From contig OX235262.1 of the NCBI GenBank assembly GCA_944472135.2, forward strand, positions 58,438,440 through 58,502,439: a stretch of DNA of 64,000 nucleotides, written 5' to 3'. Each line of letters starts with the position of its first letter. The first letter of the stretch is position 1. Both the position numbers and the translations under genes were made by a program. This DNA is from Trichobilharzia regenti. Taxonomy: Eukaryota > Platyhelminthes > Trematoda > Strigeidida > Schistosomatidae. A model generated the notes under the pieces. The model did not search any database, had not been told where the DNA came from, and saw only the letters and a list, made by a program, of their open reading frames with translations. Shown one piece after another: positions 1-10,199 of this stretch.

Positions 1-489
1 TTAACCTAATTTGATGATTTGCTGTATTTGATTTGAACTTGATTAACTTGAATCAAATCCATCTATGATGCAGTGCAGAAGAATGAAAAAAATAGTCCAA
101 TATCAAGAATACGTGTTACTTGTACGGATGAATCATTAATCTACGAATATTGGCATTGTAGTTATCGAATATGACTAGAGTCACACCATAAGTCAGTTTA
201 GAAAGAAAACTTTTGAAATGAATGCGAAAATGTCGTGGTCTGATTCTGTCGTTCATAAAGTATGTTAGATAAAGTAATATTCACATATTTCTTCCGTGGA
301 AATAAAAACTGTTACAGGATAATTAGAGAACCATTGAAAACCAGGGAGTACTGGACAGCTGCTGTTTCATCCTAGTTTGGGAATCATCGGCAGTACGCAC
401 TCTCTGGGTTTCGAACCCAGGACCTTCCGGTTACAAGGCAAGCTCGTATACCATTCAGCCACTGGGACCCGATTCAATGGCTCGTGAAT
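1..489. repeat. Left arm of a 489-bp inverted duplication
   Basis: Read on the minus strand, this segment repeats 4664-5152 essentially base for base; position p matches 5153-p. It holds about 320 bp of unique AT-rich sequence and then the 3' two thirds of an Sm-alpha SINE. The arm may run past the left edge of the window. No gene is seen in it. Confidence 0.93.
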
Positions 490-602
490 TCTAACTTCTA
501 CCAATTCGTGATTTAGTGCGACCCCAACCATTGTCGTTGGTGGGACATCCATCCACACACGTGACATCTAATTGGACCTCACTGGTCACGACTTCTCACT
601 AG
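323..602 (-). mobile_element. Sm-alpha-type SINE, minus-strand half of a head-to-head pair
   Basis: On the minus strand the order is a 5' block starting CTAGTGAGAAGTCGTGACC, a tRNA-like head with an A-box-like stretch and a B box (GGTTTCGAACC), then a hammerhead-like block and a tail. The ribozyme core reads CCGATGA (U4 changed to C) and stem II is mismatched, so this copy should not self-cleave. It faces a second copy at 641-949. Confidence 0.85.
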
Positions 603-640
603 AACTCAGGAAACTCCTACCTGAAGCAAGTCACTAGTGA

Positions 641-949
641 GAAGTCGTGACCAGTGAGGTCCAATTAGATGTCACGTGTGTGGATGGATGTCCCACCAAC
701 GACAATGGTTGGGGTCGCGCTAAATCACGAATTGGAAGAAGTTAGAATTCACGAGCCATTGAATCGGGTCCCAGTGGCTGAATGGTATACGAGCTTGCCT
801 TGTAACCGGAAGGGCCTGGGTTGATGATTCCCAAACTAGGATGAAACAGCAGCTGTCCAGTACTCCCTGGTTTTCAATGGTTCTCTAACTGATATCAATC
901 CGTGGTCAACTTGTAAAACATAACTAATCCTTACAAACCAAAACTATAG
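641..949 (+). mobile_element. Sm-alpha-type SINE, plus-strand half of a head-to-head pair
   Basis: Same family as the facing copy. The stretch from the B box to the start of the ribozyme block is deleted, joining CCTGGG directly to TTGATGATTCCC, so neither the pol III promoter nor the ribozyme is complete. It ends in the family tail (AATCC..TACAAACCAA..). Confidence 0.8.
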
Positions 950-1279
950 ACAGGATAATTAGTTTTTTATAGCAAACGTAGAGCTGACCACATATTTATT
1001 GACTGTTAATGTCAAAAGTGGAGCTGGTTCCCAGTTATCATTGAGATATCTGAAGCTGTGAGAATACAGACTATTTTCCTGCAGGAAAAAAAACACTTAT
1101 CTGGTAGGCAGAACACCTTAATAGCAGATTAGTTGTTTGGTGAGAGCTGGCGGTCCATCGCAGCACTACTACATTACTCTCAACTCGTCAGCTGGATCTA
1201 CATGCATCACAGGTCTGGAGGTGGAGGTCTCGAATGACTAACCAGTAAAGTCGGTGAAGAAATATTAGACTTCATCTAA

Positions 1280-1795
1280 ATCTTTAGATGTTGGTTGGAT
1301 CGGAAAAGAAAGAGAGATCTTCATTACTCTGTCATCATTGTGGCAATCTACTGCGTTTAGCCTAATGGAACATGATCCGAATCTTCAGTTCTAATTTCAA
1401 GTCAGCAGTTATATGTGGTTACTTCTGCTGCATACTGAAGAACAAATGGGGGGAATGAATTCGTAAAATGAAGCTATAGCGACAAAACAACCAACAGCCG
1501 ATCGCTCAACAGTGATGTAAGAGAAAATGGAGATGGATCGGGCACACTTTAAAGAGACAGTTGAAATACGTCGCGCGCAAGGCCAACGCTAGAGTGGAAT
1601 TACAATGGAACCGAAAACGGAGTTGTCCTATGGTGAAAAGGAAGAGATCGTGGGAGGAGAAGATAAGAGATTGTGATCAAGAGATTGTGGACCGAGGTAA
1701 AGAGGGCTGGACAAAAATAGAACAAAGTGGAGGTGTGTTGCTGAAGTCTTATGTTCCACTCGGAACCTGAAGGAATACAGGTAATAACATAATAA
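1280..1795 (+). mobile_element. RTE-type LINE, 3' end fragment
   Basis: Decayed 3' part of the RTE family that is nearly complete at 14160-17415. Recognisable blocks are the AAAATGGAGATGGATCGG stretch (coding for the conserved KWRWIG-like segment), the TGGAACCGAAAACGG block, and the terminal TTATGTTCCACTCGGAACC followed by a degenerate AAT tail. Many stops and indels; not coding. Confidence 0.7.
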
Positions 1796-1819
1796 TATAC
1801 TTATATATGGTTTGTACAG

Positions 1820-2200
1820 TAGTCTCTTGCGTCACGAGAAGCGTCTAGAACAGTCTGTTGAGGATTTCCTTTGCTCGACACAGAAGACCAGATGACCAGC
1901 CATAGAGGATAAGCGACAAGGGAATCTGATAACAAAGCACACAACAAATACACTAAAAGAAATGCAGATGGATCGAATGTTCACTATGAAGACCATTGAC
2001 TGCCCCTACACGCGAGACGGAACCTCTCATTAAATCTGATTAGGAATCGAAGAATTGTGCATGTATCTAAAGATGGCGAAGAGAAAATTATGTGGAAAAG
2101 TAACGAAAGATTGTGGACATTTCTGCAACCAGTTGCAATTAAAAGTGATGAACCAGTTGGTGCAAAATTTTATTTTTCAACCACTATGTCCCATTCAAGA
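1820..2200 (+). mobile_element. RTE-type LINE, second degraded fragment
   Basis: Aligns by eye with the CAACAGCCTGTTG...CAGATGGCCAGCC block of the RTE 3' region, then with a diverged GCAGATGGATCGAATG block. More decayed than its neighbour, so limits are approximate. Confidence 0.5.
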
Positions 2201-3299
2201 TCCAATGGATAAATAATCAGTAACAATAACAATTAACACATGAAATTCATTACGTAATCCACTGAATATCAGCAGAGTACAGATCTGATTGCTGGAGGAA
2301 ATTCTGAGAAGGTTTTATCATTTTCCCAGTGTAATTACTTGGTACATTATCAGTGAATCCATTAAAGTCCTTTTCACGACACTAAGCATGATGGTGTTGA
2401 TCCAGGCATAGTCTTATAAGTAAACTACTTGGATTAAGTCGCTTCCCATTCATCCGTTCAACAAGAGCGATTGATGTAATGTTTCACTCAGCCTGATGGA
2501 CGCGATGTAAGATTAAGTGCACCACTGAGGTTTTATAGCATTTCACTACAACAGATATTGAAGTTTCTTCTGGTGTATCCACGATAATTAAGCTCAGTAA
2601 ATGTGACAGCAATCATTAACAGTCTTCATAATTTGGAAAGCTTCCATTATAGAAACAGATGTATTTACAACCGATTTGAATACAGAACCACAAACGAAAA
2701 TCAGGATTACACGAGTTTTAACTATCAGACACACTTCGAAAGTCATAAGGTATTATTCTTATGGGTTCCAAGTGGGGTATGGTGCTTCTGCAGCCTCCCC
2801 ACGGTCTCCACAGTCTCCACTTAGCCCTCTTCGCTGATCCCATGATTGCCTATACACTTACATTACATTCATTAGATCTACATTCTCCAATACACTTTCA
2901 TGTCAACATTTCACATATGGTTGTGTCACACATGGTTCCTTCAAAAAACATGTATTCACTTCTTCAAACTTGGTATATCTAGAAATGTGAACCACTCATT
3001 TTCTGCTTCACATCATGCCTTTCCCATTTTGACAATAAGATTTTATCATTTGTCTTGAACATCTTTCCTCGACATAATCTATCAAGTTCCTTTAACCAGT
3101 GTCATACAGAATACACATATATAGTGCACTGCTTTCGAATTCACATGAAATAAAACGGAGACAATAGCCAGTCATCTGTTATTACCTACTATATTGTATT
3201 ATTCTTTTGTGTTCACTGTAGAATGCAGGGCTTCAACACCACATATCTATTAAACTCTGTCTTCTGAAGTGACTTTTAGCTGACACCAAGATTACCCAT

Positions 3300-3745
3300 T
3301 CACTTTCATTTCATTCTCAAAAGATCACCACATGTCACCCTTACACACACACGCTCAACCCATCCTTTCGGATTCGTGTTACATTTAACACTCTTCCTGA
3401 TATATGAAGTCACTCCACATTGTCCCTGGTGTGGATCCGATCCATCTCTATTCTCTTCTGCATATTTGCTGGACAAAGGGCTTCTGGTTGGTATTTTGTA
3501 CGTCGTACATTCTTTGTTGCTTACTCGTTCTGGCCATCTAATTTTCAGTAAGGAGCAAATGTAGCTGTTGATGAAACTCCACAGTAGTCTGTTGTCAGTG
3601 CTGTCGGTGATGTGCTCACCAGGCCTCTCAACAGTATAGTAGAAGTGATTTGAAATTACTGTTAAAAATCCGAATCTTGTTCGTTTTCTTGAGTGCAGTT
3701 TACTTCCACACTTATCTACTGGCCTTAGACAGGAACTACAATTCA
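3300..3745 (-). mobile_element. RTE-type LINE, 3' end fragment, minus strand
   Basis: The minus-strand translation contains SFINSYICSLLKIRWPERVSN, the conserved segment near the C-terminus of the family protein (compare [15 protein letters not shown] at 56.5 kb). A short piece at about 2755-2790 resembles the terminal AAGCCCTATGTTCCACTCGG block and may be the 3' end of the same copy. Confidence 0.65.
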
Positions 3746-3772
3746 CAGAAAGGCATCATCCACACAACAAAC

Positions 3773-4560
3773 TGATTCATGAAATGTTACTTCAACTTAA
3801 TTCCTTCAGCCACGTGTGTTTGATTGATATTACTCCAAAACACAGTGCAACACAACTACTGCCAATCGTCATCAGCTGTCTATCGTATGGCGATTAGTTT
3901 GACATCTCCCAAGAAACACAAAATTCTAGAAGGCTAACAACTGTTGTATCTAAAATTTCGCTTTTAAGTAGAATAGAGATAGAATCTCTTCAGAGATTTA
4001 ATACCGTAAACGTGACTAATTGTCAAAGATCACATGAAATTTTATGCGGCAATGTTGAAAAAAATTCATCACAAAAGAATTTCAAATTTCTTACACCTTC
4101 TGGTGTTATCTCTGTTGAAGCTGCCTCCTATTTTGTTTTTTATTTAGTGATACACTATTTCGCGAACACACTCAATAAATTATTGAATAAACAAAGTCTT
4201 ACCTCAAGGTTACGTTTCTCACTTCTAGCATGATGGAGGTGGGTGTTCTTTTCACTCTTCCCAAAATGTTCTCTTGACTTGTCTGTCCGATTATCTTCCG
4301 TGATGTCGACCTCACGCTTTGAGTCACTCAAGTATGTCGCAGATTGTGCACTTTTTCAGCAGAATGTGATGAAACAATACTGATGTCGTCAATCGGTGTT
4401 CGTTAAATTCACTCCTCTTGTTCTAACTCAGATGCGAATATGTTAAAATTCGAATTCAACCAACAATTTACTATAAAATGAACGCATTTACGAGAATGAC
4501 TGAGTAAACTGTAGGAGTGAGATGATGCCAATATTATTATCTAGGTCAAATACTCTATCT
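3773..4560. repeat. Dispersed duplication, copy 1 (about 790 bp)
   Basis: Repeated in direct orientation at 8884-9682 with only a few per cent difference. It carries a 73-108 codon open frame shared by both copies (in frame with HEILCGNVEKNSSQK) that matches no family I recognise. It may belong to an unnamed mobile element. Confidence 0.9.
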
Positions 4561-4663
4561 GTTTTGATTGATGTATGTGAGTTTAGTGAAATTAGGTAGA
4601 TAAATTATTTGAGCAAGTGAAATTCATCCATTTCTTTGGTAATGAGAAGGTGAGTACTTCCGT
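4561..4663. repeat. Short duplication that ends at the inverted-repeat junction
   Basis: The stretch from GTATGTGAGTTTAGTGAA to CTTCCGTATT recurs at about 6574-6677 in direct orientation. There it continues into other sequence; here it stops where the 4664-5152 inverted arm starts. This marks a rearrangement breakpoint. Confidence 0.85.
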
Positions 4664-5152
4664 ATTCACGAGCCATTGAATCGGGTCCCACTGGCTGAAT
4701 GGTATACGAGCTTGCCTTGTAACCGGAAGGTCCTGGGTTCGAAACCCAGAGAGTGCGTACTGCCGATGATTCCCAAACTAGGATGAAACAGCAGCTGTCC
4801 AGTACTCCCTGGTTTTCAATGGTTCTCTAATTATCCTGTAACAGTTTTTATTTCCACGGAAGAAATATGTGAATATTACTTTATCTAACATACTTTATGA
4901 ACGACAGAATCAGACCACGACATTTTCGCATTCATTTCAAAAGTTTTCTTTCTAAACTGACTTATGGTGTGACTCTAGTCATATTCGATAACTACAATGC
5001 CAATATTCGTAGATTAATGATTCATCCGTACAAGTAACACGTATTCTTGATATTGGACTATTTTTTTCATTCTTCTGCACTGCATCATAGATGGATTTGA
5101 TTCAAGTTAATCAAGTTCAAATCAAATACAGCAAATCATCAAATTAGGTTAA
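4664..5152. repeat. Right arm of the 489-bp inverted duplication
   Basis: Inverse copy of 1-489. Its first ~170 bp are an Sm-alpha SINE on the plus strand: tRNA-like head, B box GGTTCGAAACC, and a degenerate hammerhead with core CCGATGA. The SINE lacks its usual 5' block because the arm begins inside it. Confidence 0.93.
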
Positions 5153-6560
5153 TACGCGTTTGGCCTATTTTGGAAAAGTCATACGACTGATATTTTTTCA
5201 CTGTGTTAAAACTGATCTAGTCACATGCTTCCAAGTTAATTTAAAAGCAGTAAAATTATTAGGAAACTTAACAAACTAATATTTTGTCACGATTTCATCA
5301 TTTCAATCACCATTTTGCTCAAGTATTTTATCTGATAAATTTAAACTCCTGTTGGGATAATAAGTTGTCTCTTCAAGATTAAGAATACTTGGAATTCTCA
5401 GAAACACCAGTAACACCAAAACGCCGTAATGTAGACAACCTCCAACCAGAGACAATATCATCAGATATTACAGCTGTATCATTCTGAGTTTGAAGAAATT
5501 CCAAGGTATCAATTTGTGTTTCATAATACTGTAAACACAATCCACAGTGGGACATCCAACATCACCATCTAAATTTAGGAGTGGACTGTTTCATGAATTG
5601 GAAAGGTTTACAAGAGTAGCACAGTCAGTGTAGGACTAAAATTATCGTTCAATGATTTCATTTACGTCTCCTATGTGTGTACATCTACTTATATAAATAT
5701 ACGTGTTATCTTACACTTTCATGAAACCTCTTGATGTAATTACAAGATAAGTGAGAGCTGATATTTTATAAAATAGGAGTAATTTCGATGATATTTAAGT
5801 GAGACAATAGAATGGTCTAACCGGGACAGAATATATGTATATATCCTCCGGCAGTACACAATCATTATCTCATCTGGGATCGATTCCTCGGATTTCAGAT
5901 TACTTTCTGATCTGTACATCTGCTTAATGGCATTTTCGACGTAATTTTGTGTTTTTGAAATTTTATTACTGTTAAGTGGTTGCAGTGGTTTTATAGCAAA
6001 TAACTCTCTTTTTGCTGTAATGGGGCATTCTCTTACCGCACGTTACTTGGGGTAGCATTGGTATAACGGAAGACTGATTTTCGGTGGTCGGACAATAGCA
6101 AGTCGGTTTTAGTCGCCACAGGCATTTCAAGTCCTACTGTGCTTCTTCGCTTTGAATTCTCTCTACGTGACTTGGTTTGTGACGAAATCCACTTTCACAT
6201 TCATCCAGATCCCTTAGGAAACACATAGTCTAAATATATGACATGACCACTTCCAAACGCTGGAGTAAACAAACTGTTGTTTAGGACAAGGGTTTTATCA
6301 CTATTCCAGAAGTCAACACATTGACGTTGAGTGTTTTGAATTCAGCGTCGAGCAAATTTTTGAATGATTCGGGAATGGGAATAGTATTTTAAATTCTGCG
6401 GAACTGTTGGAAGCTAAGGAGTACTTTCGAAGTTAATAGTCGGTAAGTGAATATTGCAGATGTCTTTCACAAAATGTGATACTTCTTCCTTCTATTTTAT
6501 TGCCCTGACGACCTTCGCAACTATCAAACTCTCTGACGAACAGATGAATATCTGAACGAG
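5153..6560. other. No gene recognised
   Basis: AT-rich sequence with stops in all frames. Short tRNA-like traces near 5860 and 6055 are too weak to call. Confidence 0.6.
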
Positions 6561-6566
6561 GTAGAA

Positions 6567-6677
6567 ACACGTCTATGTATGTGAGTTTAGTGAAGTCAGG
6601 TAGATAAATTATTTGAGCAAGTGAAATTCATCCATTTCTTTGGTAATGAGAAGGTGAGTACTTCCGTATTGTGTCGT
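6567..6677. repeat. Second copy of the short duplication at 4561-4663
   Basis: Matches 4561-4663 in direct orientation with a few substitutions, then diverges at GTGTCGTAAAACGC. This copy probably keeps the original flank. Confidence 0.8.
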
Positions 6678-7540
6678 AAAACGCAGTCTAAATATGATTT
6701 GTAATACTTGACGAAAGTGCAGGAGAACCTGTGACGACTTTGTAATTCATCACGCTAAGGATTTATGTGAGGAAAGTTTGTTGAACATTGACTTGTTAAA
6801 TGTCTTCGTGACACCTAGTTCATATTCGTATTGGCTGTGGCAGAATGAATGTCTGGTTACCAGATGTGTTTCGACAGATCGAACAGTGAACTACGAAAAT
6901 GGAAGCTACTGTAAGGATTCCTACTCCCCCAGACCACACTATTTCATCTGTATTAACCTTACAGTCACTTACAGCCACTTCGCGAAATCTCAGGCATTAG
7001 AAGGAAGAACACGAATTTCAGCAAAGAAATCTTTTTGGCGATTTCATTCTCAAAAGCTTTGAAATCGCATTTATGTAGATTATCTTACATGGATACAATT
7101 ATTATTTGTTTAATTTCACATAGTAACGAAGGTCATAATAATTTTCAACTTGATAGGAAAGTTTGAAGGTAGGAATGTAGATTACAAGAGATTAGGAGAC
7201 AAGATTTCATAGGATTAGAAAATGGAAATTTGAAATAATAATTTGAGCCTGAAATGAAGTTTAGGAGGTGTGAATATAGATTACAAAAGCCTTCGAAACA
7301 CAAAAATTGCACAGGATTAACATATAATTGTAAAATAGTTATTTCAAACGAATTATACATGTGAACAGGAAAAGCATGGAAACAAACTTGAAATAACTGT
7401 TTTTATAACTGAAAAAAATTAGGTGGATCTAATGAAGACTGAGGGACTAAGGATCAGACACACAGCGAACGAAAAAATGCTCAAAAGAAAAAGCGAGAAC
7501 GAAAAAAGACGAAGAAGGTAAAAAAGAGGAAGCAAAGGGA
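6678..7540. other. No gene recognised
   Basis: Holds an open frame of 94 codons on the plus strand (6778-7062) with no recognisable domain, no convincing splice sites and no relative elsewhere in the window. The rest is AT-rich and closed. Confidence 0.5.
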
Positions 7541-7550
7541 ACATACCAAA

Positions 7551-8586
7551 CTAGGTCCATGGTAGTTGTAGAGGTTGGACTAATTTCTTCTGAACACACG
7601 GCTCCGGCTTCTCGATGCATATGACGAGAGCTTCCGCATTACAAAGAAGTCGGAAACATACTGTTCTTGGTAAGTTTCTGTTGACTTTGTAAATCACTTT
7701 GAAAGAATCAGTTGAGATGTTGTGGAAGGTGTTGACCAGATGTTCCATAATGGCACTTCTGAGTGAACCGGTGCCTCCTCTTTGCAGCCACGCTATGTAG
7801 TGTTCTTTAGCACGTTTTGAAAGGACGCGCATACAACGACCTATGTACCTAGCTCCGCACGAGCAAGTGAACTGGTATGTGTACATTGAATTGGTCATAT
7901 GCGAGAGTTTGTCCTTCGTGTTGTTTCGAAGTATTGGACGGGTAAAGAATGTCACTCTTAGTGTTGCTGCAGGGAAGCTGCCAAATCTCCCTTGAAATTC
8001 AGATTTAGATACAGTGTTTTCTTTGGCGCTGAATCGCATTCTTCTCTTTTAGGTTTCGGTTTCATGTTCTTTTCGACAAAACGTGTCGGGTAGCCATTTT
8101 GAGCCAGGATATTTTTTAGGGATAGGAGCTCCTCTTCCATGCAATCGCTGCTGCAGATTTTTCTAATGCGATGGGTTAGTGTGCTGATGAGAGCTCGTTT
8201 TCACCTCGAAGTACCCAACTATAGAAATGCGTTAGTTGACCATTCCATATCGGTTTTCCGTGGATGGACCCCTTCAGGGTTCCATCAACTCTTCTTTTCG
8301 ATTCCACGTCCAGAAATGGAATCATTGAATCGATTTCTAATTCCATTGTGAATTCAATCGAAGGATGGGAATTATTAAATTCTTGTAAGATGCAGTTGAA
8401 GTCCGAGTTGTCGTAGCAGACTATAAAGGTATCGTCAACGTACCTTTTGTATAGTAGTAATTTGTTTATTGTTGATTTTAAAACTCCACTCTCCATACTG
8501 GCCATAAAGTAGTCTGCTAAAAGCGGGCCAAGAGGAGATCCCATTGCAATTCCATCTTTTTGTATGTAGAGGTAGATCTCAGACAT
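7551..8586 (-). pseudogene. Penelope-like element, C-terminal RT plus GIY-YIG nuclease
   Basis: Penelope-like retroelements encode a reverse transcriptase followed by a GIY-YIG endonuclease. The minus-strand frames show both. First (8586-8176) comes the RT palm with IAMGSPLGPLLADYFM, the catalytic LYKRYVDDTF box and IPFLDV. Then, in other frames (8140-7958 and 8039-7551), come LKNILAQNGYP and a GIY-YIG-type domain with YTYQFTCSCGARYIG, RAKEH, and the end motif AEALVICIEKPEPCVQKK before LPW. At least two frameshifts separate the blocks and the N-terminal part of RT is missing, as in a 5'-truncated dead insertion. The family is confident; whether it belongs to a named trematode lineage such as Cercyon is not decided. 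Confidence 0.85.
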
Positions 8587-8883
8587 ACAGCATGGACAAC
8601 ATATTATATAATACGCAACGTTTTACAGAATCAATGATTGTTTGTTTCTGAAGTGAAAATATATGACAGTACAAGAAGAAAACTCTGCACTACTTGTTAT
8701 AAGCAGGTGAGTAATACTACTGTCGACAACAGAGTTATAACCAGAACACCACAGATTATTTCAGTTTGATTATCAGACAACATGACCTACAATAGCATTG
8801 TGAAAACGACAATGTTAATCATGGCTTCCGAACAGAGACCACCATATGCTTGTCTAACTAGCTGATCGGTAGAGACAGATAGG

Positions 8884-9682
8884 TGATTCATGAAATGTTA
8901 CTGCAACTTAATTCCTTCAGCCACGTGTGTTTGATTGATATTACTCCGAAACACAGTGCAACACAACTACTGTCAATACTTATCAGCTGTCTATCGTATG
9001 GCGATTAGTTTGACATCTTGCAAGAAACACAAAATTCCAGAAGGCTTACAACTGTTGTATCTAAAATTTCGCTTTTAAGTAGAATAGAGATAGAATCTCT
9101 TCAGAGATTTAATACCGTAAACGTGAGTAATTGTCAAAGATCACATGAAATTTTATGCGGCAATGTTGAAAAAAATTCATCACAAAAAAATTTCAAATTT
9201 CTTACACCTTCTGGTGTTATCTCTGTTGAAGCTGCCTCCTATTTTGTTTTTTATTTAGTGATACACTATTTCGCGAACACACTCAATAAATTATTGAATA
9301 AACAAAGTCTTACCTCAAGGTTACGTTTCTCACTTCTAGCATGATGGAAATGGTTCTTCTTTTCTCTCTTCTCAAAATGTTCTCTTGACTTGTCTGTCCG
9401 ATTATCTTCCGTGATGTCGACCTCACGCTTTGAGTCACTCAAGTATGTCGCAGATTGTGCACTTTTTCAGCAGAATGTGATGAAACAATACTGATGTCGT
9501 CAATCGGTGTTCGTTAAATTCACTCCTCTTGTTCTAACTCAGATGCGAATATGTTAAAATTCGAATTCAACCAACAATTTACTATAAAATGAACGCATTT
9601 ACGAGAATGACTGAGTAAACTGTAGGAGTGAGATGGTGTAATTACAAATTATTATTATTATCTAGGTCAAACACTCTATCTT
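8884..9682. repeat. Dispersed duplication, copy 2
   Basis: Direct repeat of 3773-4560. The shared open frame is longer here (9018-9344, 108 codons) because a stop present in copy 1 is absent. No domain is recognised in it. Confidence 0.9.
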
Positions 9683-10004
9683 TGTTTTATTGACTGTGTG
9701 ATTAGAAGAGAACTTTGACCTGTATTCACTGAACACAGGATTCACATTCATGTCATTGAAGTGCACACGGTAAATATTTGGCCCAGAAAATAATCATGAG
9801 ATTCAACAAGAAGCAGTGAAGCACTTCATTCTAAAATGCATAGACCTCATGTCCTCCTGTCCATCTGTGTAAACTCTAGAAAGTATATACATAAAATGTC
9901 TATCGCAGCACAGCTCAGTCGATTGAGCGTAACTTGAACTAGCCTTCTGTTTAGATGAAATGGGTGAATGATCACAACAATATTTTGCTATCTTTGTTGT
10001 CTCG

Positions 10005-10195
10005 ACCATTAAGCCACTGGTCTACGAGCTCGCCTTGTAACCATAATGTCTTGTGTCTGAACCCTGGTGGTGGATGCGTACTGATGAGGAAACAGCTGTC
10101 GAGTACTGCGAGGTCCTCCAGTGTTTCTCCAACTAATATCAGCTCATGATGAAGTCCTATAAACAATCAATCAAATCCCTACAAACCAATACTTG
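10005..10195 (+). mobile_element. Sm-alpha-type SINE
   Basis: tRNA-like head (CACTGGTCTACGAGCTCGCC), a damaged B box, then ACTGATGAGGAAACAGCTGTC, in which ribozyme stem-loop II is deleted, and the common tail TCAAATCCCTACAAACCAATACTTGAA. It cannot form a hammerhead. Confidence 0.85.
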
Positions 10196-10199
10196 AAAC

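Noticed and set aside
3773..4233. A real gene in the frame shared by the 4.0- and 9.0-kb duplications
   Set aside because: The frame is shared only because the DNA is duplicated. It is short, its start differs between copies, and no domain or splice site supports it.
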